DNA of 56,230 nt from an uncultured Gammaproteobacteria bacterium (GCA_938075585.1 CALJHG010000003.1:1-56230), one strand, 5' to 3'. Counted from the first letter of the stretch, positions 8,898 to 18,450 are shown. Notes: a model not told the origin generated them from the letters alone. Made by a program: numbers and translations.

Positions 8898-10295
8898 ATG
8901 ACCGAAAGTAATAAAAATACTAAGCTCTGGGGTGGAAGATTTAGCTCACCCACGAACCTGTTCGTAGAGGAATTCACCGCTTCTGTAAAATTTGACCAGC
9001 GTCTCGCACTTTACGATATTGAAGGTTCGGTAGCCCATACCAAAATGCTTTCAGCAGCGAAAATCATTTCGCCTAAAGATGAAGATCTTATCCTTTCGGG
9101 TCTAGAAGATATACGACAAAGTATCATTAGCAATAACTTCCATTGGACAATCGCGCTTGAGGATGTCCATATGAATATTGAGCACGCCCTGATTTCAAGT
9201 ATCGGAGACACTGGAAAAAAACTACACACAGGAAGATCTAGAAACGATCAAGTCGCAACCGATATTAGACTGTATCTGAGGACAGAAGTTGATCTGCTTG
9301 TGAGTCAACTAGAATCACTCCTCGAAGTGCTAATAGACTTAGCCGAGCGTGAAGCCGATACTTTAATGCCTGGCTATACTCACCTACAGGTAGCTCAACC
9401 CATCACTTTTGGGCACCATATGCTCGCGTGGCACGAAATGATCGTGCGAGATGTAACCCGGCTGAAGGATAGTAGGAAGCGAATTAATATTTTGCCTTTA
9501 GGCTCCGGAGCGCTTGCCGGAACCACCTTTCCTATAGATAGGAAACTTGTTGCCGAGCTCCTCGATTTTGAAGGAATCTCTGAGAATTCACTCGACGCTG
9601 TCAGTGATAGAGATTTTGTTGTTGAGTTTTTATCGAATGCCTCACTGACAATGATGCACTATTCTAGAATCTGTGAAGAATTAGTACTTTGGAACTCTCA
9701 AGCCTACAGTTTTATCTCACTGGATGACGCCTTTTGTACTGGCTCTTCTATGATGCCTCAGAAAAAAAACCCCGACGTACCGGAACTAATTCGAGGAAAA
9801 ACTGGCCGAGTTTATGGCAGTCTTACGGGACTCTTAACTCTAATGAAGTCACAGCCGCTTGCGTACAACAAGGACAACCAAGAAGATAAAGAACCTCTAT
9901 TTGATGCTGTTGACACACTAAGCGACTGTACCCGCGCGTTGCTAGAACTTATTCCATCTTTGAAAATAAACAAAAATAAAATGCGAACTGCCGCTGCGAA
10001 GGGATTTATAACAGCAACAGATCTGGCAGATTACCTCGTGAAACAAAACATACCTTTTCGGGATGCTCATGAAATCGTTGGAAGAGTAGTGGCTCGGGCC
10101 TTAGAGAAAAACTGTGAGCTAGATCAACTCGACGAGCAAGATTTCAAAAATATAAGCTCAGCTTTGACTCTTGATATTTATGATGTACTCAACATGGATA
10201 ACGCGCTAATAGCTAGAGGTCACTATGGGGGAACGGCTCCAAGTGCCGTACAAGATGCATGCAAACGTGCACGTAAGCGATTAAAAAATAATTAG
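8898..10295 (+). CDS. argH: argininosuccinate lyase
   Basis: ArgH splits argininosuccinate to arginine and fumarate, the last step of arginine synthesis. The fumarase/aspartase-superfamily signature GSSMMPQKKNPDVPE is intact, along with KLHTGRSRNDQVATD and the N-terminal KLWGGRFSSP. I place the start at the ATG at 8898, which puts KLWGGRF close to the N-terminus as in other ArgH proteins; an in-frame TTG at 8883 would add five residues. A GGGTGA stretch precedes the ATG. Length (465 aa) is normal. The gene is followed by the asmA-like gene after 27 bp. Confidence 0.95.
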   Translation: MTESNKNTKLWGGRFSSPTNLFVEEFTASVKFDQRLALYDIEGSVAHTKMLSAAKIISPKDEDLILSGLEDIRQSIISNNFHWTIALEDVHMNIEHALISSIGDTGKKLHTGRSRNDQVATDIRLYLRTEVDLLVSQLESLLEVLIDLAEREADTLMPGYTHLQVAQPITFGHHMLAWHEMIVRDVTRLKDSRKRINILPLGSGALAGTTFPIDRKLVAELLDFEGISENSLDAVSDRDFVVEFLSNASLTMMHYSRICEELVLWNSQAYSFISLDDAFCTGSSMMPQKKNPDVPELIRGKTGRVYGSLTGLLTLMKSQPLAYNKDNQEDKEPLFDAVDTLSDCTRALLELIPSLKINKNKMRTAAAKGFITATDLADYLVKQNIPFRDAHEIVGRVVARALEKNCELDQLDEQDFKNISSALTLDIYDVLNMDNALIARGHYGGTAPSAVQDACKRARKRLKNN

Positions 10296-10322
10296 TCTTA
10301 GCCAAATTTAGCCCAGCCCTTG

Positions 10323-11216
10323 ATGCGTAAACTGCTTAAAAAAATTATGTTGATGGTAGTCTGGACCTTACTTACCTGCGCTGTTGTAATTGTATTAGTA
10401 TTCTCAACCATCAACCCAAATCACTTCCGATCGCTTATTTCAGACCGTATTGCTGCATACAGTGACTATAGTGTAATTATAGACGGAGATCTGTCCTGGC
10501 AATTTTGGCCAATGCTTTCGCTAGAGGCCAAAAACGTTCGGGTTGAAAAAAGTTTTATTAATTCTTCGTTACCACTGTTAGAAGTGCAAGTCGTTTCTGC
10601 GTCAATTAGCAGTAAACAAATTTTACAAGGGGATTTGAAAGAAATCGCACTGAAAGTCAACAATGGTGCCGTTAAGGGTTTGGATGTAAGCGGAATCATA
10701 CTGGTACTAAAAAAGATGGCCAAATGCCTATGCTTAGTCCCGGTACCAAGCGGAGGCGAAACGCACTTTTCAGAACTAACCGCAAACATCGTCTATTCTG
10801 AAAACATTTTAAAAAACGATGATCTGCTCCTAAAGGGCAAGGAGTTCTCTGTGACGGGTTCAGGTACCATCGCGAACCTCAATACTGACCTGACCAATTA
10901 TAATCTTTTTCTACGATTCGAGAACTCAAATTACCAGCCGGAAGGCCGCTTAAAGTTCTTATCTGAAACACCGATACCAATACATTGCAAAGGTCTGATA
11001 GAGGCTCCCGTATGTGGGCTAAAATTAGACCAGATTCTTAAGAAAATAGTCGATTACCAGGCTAAAACTCAGATTAACAAGCTAGAAGGTGAGATAGAAA
11101 AGAACATAAAAACAAAAATTGATAAAGCGCTCAAAAATGCAAAAAAAGATGTCGAAGGCATTATGAGTGAATCAATTGATGCAGATCAGATCCTAAAACG
11201 TATCTTTAAATTCTAG
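10323..11216 (+). CDS. AsmA-like membrane-anchored protein (short form)
   Basis: The protein has an N-terminal transmembrane anchor (about residues 7-28) and then a periplasmic part that starts with INPNHFRSLISDRI and LSWQFWPMLSLEAKNVRVE. These are the hallmarks of the AsmA N-terminal domain, where a short helix precedes a beta-rich bridge-like repeat. AsmA proteins act in phospholipid transfer or outer-membrane homeostasis. At 297 residues it is only about half the usual length and ends in a charged coiled-coil-like tail (KTKIDKALKNAKKDVEG). I use the ATG at 10323; a TTG lies directly before it. An asmA gene upstream of mutY is common in Gammaproteobacteria, which supports the call. Confidence 0.72.
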   Translation: MRKLLKKIMLMVVWTLLTCAVVIVLVFSTINPNHFRSLISDRIAAYSDYSVIIDGDLSWQFWPMLSLEAKNVRVEKSFINSSLPLLEVQVVSASISSKQILQGDLKEIALKVNNGAVKGLDVSGIILVLKKMAKCLCLVPVPSGGETHFSELTANIVYSENILKNDDLLLKGKEFSVTGSGTIANLNTDLTNYNLFLRFENSNYQPEGRLKFLSETPIPIHCKGLIEAPVCGLKLDQILKKIVDYQAKTQINKLEGEIEKNIKTKIDKALKNAKKDVEGIMSESIDADQILKRIFKF

Positions 11217-11260
11217 TTATAACTCCGCCTCAAAGGACTTAGTCTTAAAATAAGATCAAA

Positions 11261-11812
11261 ATGACTAAATATGTTCAAAAACTAATATTCCTGACGATAT
11301 TAATTCCTTGCGAAACATATAGTGATATCTCTCTGAATACAGGGTTTGATTATTCTGAAGGCACCTACACATATGCATATTCTCAACAAATAAATGGCTC
11401 CAGGGAGCAAATTTTTGGAATTCTCACTGACTATGGAAAATACACAAAGCTAAATTCAAATGTACAAGAGAGCCGGATCATCAGTGCACCTGGCCAGCAG
11501 ATAAAACGACTATTAAAAATACGACAATGCATATTTTTCTTTTGTTTTAACCTTCAAATGGTTGAGGAGGTCGTCCAATCAAAATTTTTCATTGAAAGTT
11601 CTATTATAAAAGATGAAAGCAATTTCTTATCAGGTTTATCTTCTTGGGAATTGGTAAAAATTAGTAATAATAAAACTTTGGTTCGTTTAAAAGCTTCCCA
11701 GACGCCAGCTTTTTGGATACCTCCATTCATAGGTCCACCCCTGATAAAATCTGTACTTTTTAGAGAACTAGAAGAAACCTTTACCAATTTGGGGATCTTA
11801 GCGTCGAGCTAA
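11261..11812 (+). CDS. secreted SRPBCC/START-like protein
   Basis: A 183-residue protein with a hydrophobic N-terminal segment (KLIFLTILIPCETYS) that looks like a signal peptide. The rest fits the START/polyketide-cyclase fold: YAYSQQINGSREQIFGILTDYGKYTKLN is the classic opening strand-helix, and the C-terminal helix appears as LIKSVLFRELEETFTNL. Such proteins bind hydrophobic ligands; enzymatic activity is not implied. It lies between the asmA-like gene and mutY on the same strand, with 9 bp to mutY, so all may be one operon. No specific function can be assigned. Confidence 0.65.
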   Translation: MTKYVQKLIFLTILIPCETYSDISLNTGFDYSEGTYTYAYSQQINGSREQIFGILTDYGKYTKLNSNVQESRIISAPGQQIKRLLKIRQCIFFFCFNLQMVEEVVQSKFFIESSIIKDESNFLSGLSSWELVKISNNKTLVRLKASQTPAFWIPPFIGPPLIKSVLFRELEETFTNLGILASS

Positions 11813-11821
11813 TAACTACCC

Positions 11822-12892
11822 ATGACAAATAATAATGAGCATAGCAAATTCGCGAGAGCACTCCTGCGGTGGCACTCCACGGGAGGCCGGCACAACCTTC
11901 CTTGGCAGAAAAACCAAACTGCCTACCGAGTTTGGCTATCCGAAATCATGTTACAACAAACTCAGGTCAAAACAGCTATCCCGTATTTTAATAAATTTGT
12001 AGCCAAATATCCGACGATTAGTGATTTGGCTAACGCAGATATCGATGAGATTCTAAAGCTCTGGGAAGGACTAGGCTATTATAGTAGAGCTCGGAATTTG
12101 CACAAAACAGCCCTAATCGTTTCGTCAAATTTCGCTGGTAGATTTCCCAAAACTATCCACGGATTAATGGCTCTCCCTGGGATCGGGCGCTCCACAGCTG
12201 GCGCAATATTGTCGTTAGCATTCCAAATACCCACAGCCATACTAGACGGAAATGTGAAACGTGTTTTAACTAGGTATCACGCTATAAGGGGTTGGCCTGG
12301 AGATGCCAAAACCGAGAAAAAACTTTGGGCATTTGCCGAAGAGTATACTCCCTCCCTATATATCAGAAACTACACACAAGCTATTATGGATCTAGGCGCT
12401 ACTCTTTGCACACGGTCCAACCCATGTTGCTCTAAATGTCCTCTAAATTCTGATTGTGTGGCGTATAATGATGCTATCGTCTCGAAATTTCCTGAGAAAA
12501 AAGAAAAAAAAATAAAGCAACAAGATTTATATTTATGTGTCATAACGAACCAAGAAAATGAAGTCGTGCTTGTACAGCGCGCAGCTAAAGGGATCTGGGG
12601 AGGGCTCTGGTGCTTCCCTGAGAGAACCGATGGCACTGGCGTCAACACACTGTTGGAGTCTCTCGGGATTGGGAAAGCTAAAAAAATTGAACAGCTGACT
12701 CCTTTCAATCACAAACTCTCGCATATTAACTTTAAAATTTTTCCAATATTGGTTTCTGTAACGAATCAGAAAAAAGTTAGCTCGTCCTTTATTTGGCAGT
12801 CATTAACCGAAGATTGGTGTGTTGGAGTTCCAAAATCTGTAACTAAAATAATAGACATACTAGTCGGTTGTAAACCTAAGCTGTTACAATGA
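11822..12892 (+). CDS. mutY: A/G-specific adenine glycosylase
   Basis: MutY removes adenine mispaired with 8-oxoguanine. The N-terminal HhH-GPD glycosylase has WLSEIMLQQTQV with the catalytic Glu, the helix-hairpin-helix LPGIGRSTAGAILSL and ILDGNVKRVL with the catalytic Asp. The 4Fe-4S cluster ligands follow the C-x6-C-x2-C-x5-C spacing in CTRSNPCCSKCPLNSDC. The C-terminal Nudix-like 8-oxoG recognition domain begins near residue 235. The stop overlaps an ATG of yggX by 4 bp; mutY-yggX is a widespread gammaproteobacterial pair. Confidence 0.96.
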   Translation: MTNNNEHSKFARALLRWHSTGGRHNLPWQKNQTAYRVWLSEIMLQQTQVKTAIPYFNKFVAKYPTISDLANADIDEILKLWEGLGYYSRARNLHKTALIVSSNFAGRFPKTIHGLMALPGIGRSTAGAILSLAFQIPTAILDGNVKRVLTRYHAIRGWPGDAKTEKKLWAFAEEYTPSLYIRNYTQAIMDLGATLCTRSNPCCSKCPLNSDCVAYNDAIVSKFPEKKEKKIKQQDLYLCVITNQENEVVLVQRAAKGIWGGLWCFPERTDGTGVNTLLESLGIGKAKKIEQLTPFNHKLSHINFKIFPILVSVTNQKKVSSSFIWQSLTEDWCVGVPKSVTKIIDILVGCKPKLLQ

Positions 12893-12897
12893 TTACC

Positions 12898-13167
12898 ATG
12901 ACTACTCGTATTATGTGTAACAAATTACAAAAAGAGGGAGAGGCCTTAGATCGCGCGCCTTATCCAGGTGATTTGGGGGAAAGAATACTTTCGAGTATCT
13001 GCAAAGAAGCGTGGCAAATGTGGTTGCAGCACCAAACGATTCTTATCAATGAGTATCGGCTTACTCCAATCGAGGCGAAAGATCGCCAATTTTTAGTAGA
13101 TGAGATGGAAAAATTCTTTTTCGGAGAGGGCTCCGATGCTCCAAAAGAATTTGTGGCACCTGAGTAA
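12898..13167 (+). CDS. yggX: Fe(2+)-trafficking protein
   Basis: YggX is a small iron-binding protein linked to protection and repair of Fe-S clusters under oxidative stress. The ATG at 12898 gives MTTRIMCNKLQKEGEALD, which lines up with the usual M-x-R-x-I-x-C start containing the conserved Cys; an upstream ATG at 12889 overlaps the mutY stop and would add three residues. Conserved YPGDLGERI and KEAWQMWLQHQTILINEYRL are present. Length of 89 residues is typical. Confidence 0.93.
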   Translation: MTTRIMCNKLQKEGEALDRAPYPGDLGERILSSICKEAWQMWLQHQTILINEYRLTPIEAKDRQFLVDEMEKFFFGEGSDAPKEFVAPE

Positions 13168-13405
13168 CTATGAGAAATACGGCGTAATTTGGATAAATAC
13201 CACCAGTTGCGGCGAAGATAGTTGCAGTCCAAAAAATGCTGAATAATGGCATCGCTATTTCACACAAAACGACCTCACCTAATCTCGCGTTGAAAGTAAC
13301 AGACAGTGGCGAGCTAGCCCGCGACAACGACGAAGATGGCGAACCTGACTTTTCTTTCCATGGACACTGAATGGGTGTTCTTTCGACCACTGAAGTTCAG
13401 TAAGA

Positions 13406-14194
13406 CTAGAAATAATTATAAAGCAACCAGCGTAATCCAACTAAAATTAGCGCTACGGCAGGCAGAAATCTCGAAATAGATTGGCTGGGTATGAGCCGCT
13501 CGGCTAACAAAAACGCACTCAATGCTGCCATGGTCACGATGCTCATCACCCCCCCAGAAAACATCAGTAGCATCAGCATCCAACAACAGCCTAAACAAAA
13601 TAGACCATGACTTGAACCCATTTCAAATGCACCAAAACGACCATCACGCCAACTATTCATAAAGAAACTGATTGGACTTTGACACCGGGCTAAACACGCG
13701 TTTTTAAAAGGAGTTAACTGATACAGACCAACAAATATAAATAGTAGTCCTGGTAGGGGGCCGCTAACCGAAAACGACATAGCCTGAAAATAGCCCCCGT
13801 AATGTATGGTCCACTGCCCTAAAGCTGCAATAAGCGCAAATGCAAACCACACTACAAAATAGCCTCCAAGAAACATTATGCTATCCGCAAGTAATTCGCC
13901 ACTTTTGTGGATTTGACGAAAAATAATGAGGGTGGGGATCACTACCGGTACCATCATAGCTATCATCATGATGGCCCACATTGCAAAGGCGAAGAAAATA
14001 TAGCCCGACACCAGCTCTGGCTTCATCATCTTCATCATCACGAAAGACATGAAAGATTGCTCTTTTCCTGTGGGAAACGGTAGCAATAACCACCATGCTA
14101 CGGCGGCGATACAAATTAAACTAGACCAACTTAAAAGTCGCGAAAGCTTCTCAAAGCTTATTGAAGTGATTGTCAGGCTACCTCGCCACTCCAA
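13406..14194 (-). CDS. DUF2182 integral membrane protein
   Basis: A 262-residue polytopic membrane protein with about seven hydrophobic segments. Recognisable DUF2182 features are WAIMMIAMMVPVVIPT near the middle, LYQLTPFKNACLARCQSP and SHGLFCLGCCWMLMLLMF, the last two rich in cysteine and histidine and suggestive of metal binding. The 5' end overlaps the upstream DUF1326 gene by 22 bp, so the two are coupled. DUF2182 with DUF1326 is a recurring pair of unknown function; metal or heme handling is a guess. Confidence 0.82.
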   Translation of the reverse strand: MEWRGSLTITSISFEKLSRLLSWSSLICIAAVAWWLLLPFPTGKEQSFMSFVMMKMMKPELVSGYIFFAFAMWAIMMIAMMVPVVIPTLIIFRQIHKSGELLADSIMFLGGYFVVWFAFALIAALGQWTIHYGGYFQAMSFSVSGPLPGLLFIFVGLYQLTPFKNACLARCQSPISFFMNSWRDGRFGAFEMGSSHGLFCLGCCWMLMLLMFSGGVMSIVTMAALSAFLLAERLIPSQSISRFLPAVALILVGLRWLLYNYF

Positions 14195-14799
14195 TTGAAT
14201 GGAGCAAAATGTCCGTTATTACCGCCACTGTTGTCTTCCCAATCAATCCCGAATGCACTAATGACATTACGCACCGCACTAGCTAGATTTAATCTTTTAT
14301 TTACCGGATGAAAAGTATTGTCGATAACCACGCACTCTCCTTGAGCCGACATGCTCTCGACTCCTACAAGCGATTGCTCGAGCAAACCAACGATCTTCAC
14401 ACTCACATTATTTCCATCCGAAACAAATTCAATGGGATGCCTCTCAACTCCCCGAAAATCAGTAACTAATGGAGCAAACTTGCCTAACCCATCGCCTGAA
14501 TCGCGGGTACATATAGTGGTAATTGCCTCAACTTGAGCATCTATTGCTCCGGAATCGACAACTAACCCGCCGATCCAGTCACCTTCACTCATAATAGCCT
14601 TGGATTGTGCAAAAAAGACCCAACGGATCCCATCTAGCGAGACGTTACCATAACTTCCCTCCGTAACCTCAAATGCGAGGGCGACTTTGCAGAAATCATG
14701 TGTGGCTGGAGTTGTTGAATTTTTCGGAATACAGGGACATAAGAAATCACAACTACATGCTTCCATGTATTCCCCTTTTATATGCCAATTAATCGCCAT
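14173..14799 (-). CDS. DUF1326 domain protein
   Basis: The N-terminal motif YMEACSCDFLCPC, followed by a further Cys in HDFCKVALAF, identifies DUF1326. The cysteine cluster suggests metal or redox chemistry. I choose the ATG at 14799, giving MAINWHIKGEYMEACSC, because family members begin just before this motif; an in-frame ATG at 14829 would add ten residues. There is no signal peptide. It overlaps the DUF2182 gene by 22 bp, and the two should act together. Function unknown. Confidence 0.82.
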   Translation of the reverse strand: MAINWHIKGEYMEACSCDFLCPCIPKNSTTPATHDFCKVALAFEVTEGSYGNVSLDGIRWVFFAQSKAIMSEGDWIGGLVVDSGAIDAQVEAITTICTRDSGDGLGKFAPLVTDFRGVERHPIEFVSDGNNVSVKIVGLLEQSLVGVESMSAQGECVVIDNTFHPVNKRLNLASAVRNVISAFGIDWEDNSGGNNGHFAPFNWSGEVA

Positions 14800-14979
14800 C
14801 GCTACCCACGTTCCCCAGTTGAAAATCAAAACGACTCAGCCATCATCTCCACAACAGCTTAAAAAAGCAACAGCCCCGTGCTTTGGGGGGACTAGAGTCA
14901 ATTAAGACTATGACTAATAATTATAGCCATGGTAAAATATCATTTGTCCGCACTTAACTTAGAGAGAGATGATGATAAG

Positions 14980-15009
14980 TTATCCTCTTGGATAGAAAAA
15001 CCTTATAAT
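14980..15009 (+). promoter_or_regulatory. probable promoter of tRNA-Phe
   Basis: A perfect TATAAT lies at 15004-15009, 16 bp before the mature tRNA. It is followed by GCGGCC, a GC-rich discriminator of the kind that makes stable-RNA promoters sensitive to ppGpp and DksA. The best -35 candidate is TTATCC at 14980-14985 with an 18-bp spacer and is weak. Confidence 0.6.
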
Positions 15010-15025
15010 GCGGCCTTCCAATTAT

Positions 15026-15101
15026 GGCCAGGTAGCTCAGTCGGTAGAGCAAGGGACTGAAAATCCTTGTGTCGGTGGTTCGATTCCACCCCTGGCCACC
15101 A
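15026..15101 (+). tRNA. tRNA-Phe (anticodon GAA)
   Basis: The cloverleaf is complete. The 7-bp acceptor stem is GGCCAGG/CCTGGCC, the D arm contains AGCTCAGTCGGTAGAGC, the anticodon loop is CTGAAAA with GAA, the T loop is GGTTCGATTCC, and the CCA end is encoded (15099-15101). Total length is 76 nt. It reads as a single-gene unit. Confidence 0.98.
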
Positions 15102-15145
15102 TAATCTTAAATAGCTTTTGATAAACCCCTTCAGTGAATTTTTTT

Positions 15146-16477
15146 CTAAAGGAAAAATTGATTCTTGGGCGTTTCAAGACCAAGATGCTGCCTTAAGGTC
15201 CGACCCGAATATTTTTGTCTGAACAAACCCCGTTTTTGTAACTCCGGTACAACGAGGTCCACAAAATCATCTAATCCTTGGGGAAGAAAAGGAAACATAA
15301 TATTAAAGCCGTCGCACGCTCTACCTTCAAACCACTCCTGCATCTGATCAACGATGGTTTCAGGAGTTCCCATGATCTCTAAGGACGAAAAACTTCCCCC
15401 GACCTGTCGAGCTAACTCGGCTACGGTGAGATTATCGCGCCTAGCCATATCAATCATTTTCTGACGGCCAGACTGTGTAGCTTCACTGGGTGGAATATTA
15501 GGTAGCGGCCCGTTTGGATCGAACACCGAAGCGTCACAACCTAGAAGAACACTAAGTGACGCTATGCCGCTATCAGAGTGTATTAACGAATCTAACAACT
15601 CTTTTTTGTCGATCGCTTCTTGCTGTGACTTTCCTACAACCACAAAAGCACCCGGAAGAATCTTTGCGCTTTTAGGATCGCGTCCGACCTTGGACATCCT
15701 CGCTTTAATATCCGAGTAATACGATTTTCCATCCTCAATTGTATTCGCCGCACCAAAAAGAACTTCAGCTGTTTCCGCCGCAAGTTGGCGACCAGCTTCG
15801 GAAGCGCCAGCCTGCACTATTACTGGCCAACCTTGAATAGGACGCGCAACGTTCAATGGCCCCCGAACCTTTAAGAATTTCCCATGATGATTAAGAATAT
15901 TCAATTTTTCAGGGTCAAAATAAACTCCCTTTTCAACATCTCTTATAAAAGCATCATCAGCCCAAGAGTCCCAGAGACCTGTCACCACGTCATAAAATTC
16001 TCTAGCTTTAAGATACCGTTCATCGTGAGAAGCATGAGAATCGAGTCCAAAGTTACTCGCTTCATGGGGATTATACGAGGTAACAATATTCCAACCCGAT
16101 CGACCCTCACTAATATGATCGAGAGACGCAAATTTTCGAGCGATATGGAAGGGATCATTGTAGGTGGTAGATGCGGTCGCAATGAGACCAATTTTTTCAG
16201 TCGCGACCGCTAGAGCAGGTAAAAGCGTTAAAGGATCAAACGAGGACACAGTAGCGCTGCGCTTTAGCGCCGCCATAGGCATGTTGAGAACCGCGAGATG
16301 ATCGGCCATAAAAAAAGCATCAAAACACCCTCTCTCTAGTGTCTGAATAAAAGACTGATAGTGGCCAAAATTAAAATTAGCATCAGAGTATGAGTCAGGA
16401 TATCTCCATGACGCTGTATGCAGACTGACAGGGCGCATAAATGCTCCTAGATGCATTTCTCTTTTTTTTTCAACCAT
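15146..16477 (-). CDS. NtaA/SnaA/DszA-family flavin-dependent monooxygenase
   Basis: A 443-residue bacterial-luciferase-like protein of the class that uses FMNH2 supplied by a separate reductase. Typical landmarks are the opening MHLGAFMRPV, SWRYPDSYSDANF, FDAFFMADHLAVLN, RSGWNIVTSYNPHEASNFG and WPVIVQAGASEAGRQLAA. Relatives act on nitrilotriacetate, dibenzothiophene sulfone or dimethyl sulfide. The substrate here is unknown, and no flavin reductase is adjacent. Translation may begin at the first Met or at Met8. It is divergent from the MOSC gene. Confidence 0.88.
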   Translation of the reverse strand: MVEKKREMHLGAFMRPVSLHTASWRYPDSYSDANFNFGHYQSFIQTLERGCFDAFFMADHLAVLNMPMAALKRSATVSSFDPLTLLPALAVATEKIGLIATASTTYNDPFHIARKFASLDHISEGRSGWNIVTSYNPHEASNFGLDSHASHDERYLKAREFYDVVTGLWDSWADDAFIRDVEKGVYFDPEKLNILNHHGKFLKVRGPLNVARPIQGWPVIVQAGASEAGRQLAAETAEVLFGAANTIEDGKSYYSDIKARMSKVGRDPKSAKILPGAFVVVGKSQQEAIDKKELLDSLIHSDSGIASLSVLLGCDASVFDPNGPLPNIPPSEATQSGRQKMIDMARRDNLTVAELARQVGGSFSSLEIMGTPETIVDQMQEWFEGRACDGFNIMFPFLPQGLDDFVDLVVPELQKRGLFRQKYSGRTLRQHLGLETPKNQFFL

Positions 16478-16660
16478 ACTTACAATAACCTACGCTCAAT
16501 CTTGACCTCTGTTCATACTTTAAAGATTCTTCTCGAAATATACACCAGAAAACCTCTGTCAGAGGCACGTTGTTAAAAAATTTCCAGCTTCAACGCCTTT
16601 TAAGCTAGCATAGCTCTGGTAGTATTTTTATTTCAAATTATTCAGGCAGAGGACGCTGCA

Positions 16661-17449
16661 ATGATCGTGCAACAAATTGGACAAGTAGTCGTCAAAGCTA
16701 CTCAATTCACAAATCCTACACAGGTCGAGATCACGAAAAATGGTATTCGCAACGATCGATTATTTGCTTTGGTCGAAGCGACTGATAAGTTCGTGGGATC
16801 CTCGGAGCACAGTGAATTTATTCCTCTAAAATTCAGTATGGAATACGGGAGTTCAGACCTTACACTCGAACTTCCTGATGGCCGAATCATCAAAAAGCCC
16901 GCCAACTGTAACACTCAGACTTTTGGAGTGGAGCATGCGGGTCTTCGAACAATTGAGGTCGCGGAAATAGGAGGGCCTTGGACAGAAATATTAACTGAGT
17001 ATTCTGGAAGACCGATAAGACTGGTCAAATGCTTATCTCCCGGCGGCGCTATCGACGTTTTTCCCTTAACCTTTGCTACAACCGGTTCACTGCGGAGACT
17101 TGAAAGAGAGGTTGGAGAACCGATCAATCCTGCGCGATTGCGCGCAGGTTTGATTATCGCAAACGAGATCGAACATGAAGAAGATAACTGGGCGGAGAAA
17201 AATTTAACCATCGGCTCAGTAATAATCAAAGTCAGGACAGGAGTTCCGCGTTGCCAAGTTGTGGGATTCAACCCAAAGGGGGGCAAACGTGATCAGGATA
17301 TTATGAAGGCTCTAGTAAAATATCGAGCAAAAGTAAACCTGCCTGATGGGTTACTACCCAATTACGCGACGCCGGGGTTTGCTACTTATGCCGAAGTCGT
17401 TAAAGAGGGCATCATTAAGGTTGGGGATAAAGTAGAATTGGTCGAATAA
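16661..17449 (+). CDS. MOSC-domain protein with N-terminal beta-barrel domain
   Basis: The 262-residue protein has the MOSC N-terminal domain (IGQVVVKATQF, GIRNDRLFALVE) followed by the MOSC core (RLRAGLIIANE, DNWAEKNLTIGSV) with the conserved Cys in VPRCQVVGFNP that binds the molybdenum cofactor. MOSC proteins of the YiiM/YcbX/mARC type reduce N-hydroxylated compounds. A role in detoxifying N-oxygenated amides or bases would suit this neighbourhood but is inference. It is followed by a hydroquinone reductase gene on the same strand after 50 bp. Confidence 0.85.
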   Translation: MIVQQIGQVVVKATQFTNPTQVEITKNGIRNDRLFALVEATDKFVGSSEHSEFIPLKFSMEYGSSDLTLELPDGRIIKKPANCNTQTFGVEHAGLRTIEVAEIGGPWTEILTEYSGRPIRLVKCLSPGGAIDVFPLTFATTGSLRRLEREVGEPINPARLRAGLIIANEIEHEEDNWAEKNLTIGSVIIKVRTGVPRCQVVGFNPKGGKRDQDIMKALVKYRAKVNLPDGLLPNYATPGFATYAEVVKEGIIKVGDKVELVE

Positions 17450-17499
17450 GATAGTAAATATAGAATCTAGATATTAAACGAATAAAGGCGCAGAAAATA

Positions 17500-18450
17500 A
17501 TGGGGCTACTTCAAGACGGACAGTGGGTCGACCAATGGTATGATACTAAAAGTTCTGACGGAAAATTTTTAAGGGAAGACTCACAATTTAGGCACTGGAT
17601 TACCTCGGATGGTTCAGGGGACTCTAGCCAACCTAATAACTTCCCAGCTGCAACTGATAGATATCATCTTTATATATCTCACGCGTGTCCATGGGCTCAT
17701 CGCACCGCCATATTTCGTGCTCTGAAGGGTCTTGAGAAAATAATTTCTATGTCAATCGTACACTGGTACATGGGCGAACAAGGATGGTCGTTTCAGCACG
17801 ACGAGAACGCTTACGGTGACGAAGTGAACAACGCGAAGTTTCTGCATCAAATTTATACTTCAGCTTCCCCGAATTATAGTGGACGCGTTACGGTGCCTGT
17901 ACTTTGGGACAAAGAAACAAGTACGATTGTGTCAAACGAATCCTCCGAAATCATTAGAATGATGAACAGCTCATTTGATCATCTAGGCGCATTGCCAGAG
18001 GATTTTTATCCTCAAGAAAAGCAAAAGGAAATTGACTCTTTAAACGACAGAATTTATACCGCCGTCAATAATGGCGTATATAAAGCTGGCTTTGCGACTA
18101 CTCAAGAAGCCTACGAGCAAGCAGTAACGTCACTCTTTGAGACTCTCGATTGGCTTGAAGAAAAATTACGAGGACAAAAATACCTCACAGGAACGGAGTT
18201 AGTTGAGTCTGACTGGAGATTGTTCACTACCCTAGTGCGTTTCGATGCCGTGTACGTAGGCCATTTTAAATGCAATATTAAAAGGATTGCCGACTATCCT
18301 AACCTATCACGATACCTAAGCGACCTGCTCGACTATCCCGGAGTTTCGGCAACGATACAGATGGATCACATAAAAAATCACTACTACGGGAGTCATCCGT
18401 CGATTAACCCTTCGGGCGTAGTTCCAATCGGGCCGGCATTAGACTTCTAA
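17500..18450 (+). CDS. yqjG: glutathionyl-hydroquinone reductase (YqjG/Xi-class GST)
   Basis: Xi-class glutathione transferases reduce glutathionyl-hydroquinones. The catalytic CPWA motif is in YISHACPWAHRTAIFRAL, and VHWYMGEQGWSF, RVTVPVLWD and SNESSEIIRMMN are also characteristic. The C-terminal helical GST domain carries SDWRLFTTLVRFDAVYVGHF. Length (316 aa) matches the family. It likely protects against quinones. Confidence 0.92.
   Translation: MGLLQDGQWVDQWYDTKSSDGKFLREDSQFRHWITSDGSGDSSQPNNFPAATDRYHLYISHACPWAHRTAIFRALKGLEKIISMSIVHWYMGEQGWSFQHDENAYGDEVNNAKFLHQIYTSASPNYSGRVTVPVLWDKETSTIVSNESSEIIRMMNSSFDHLGALPEDFYPQEKQKEIDSLNDRIYTAVNNGVYKAGFATTQEAYEQAVTSLFETLDWLEEKLRGQKYLTGTELVESDWRLFTTLVRFDAVYVGHFKCNIKRIADYPNLSRYLSDLLDYPGVSATIQMDHIKNHYYGSHPSINPSGVVPIGPALDF

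Noticed and set aside
13061-13390. Minus-strand 109-codon frame with a hydrophobic stretch between yggX and the DUF2182 gene
   Set aside because: It overlaps the clearly real yggX by about 100 bp, has no recognisable domain and no good ribosome site; the hydrophobic part looks accidental.
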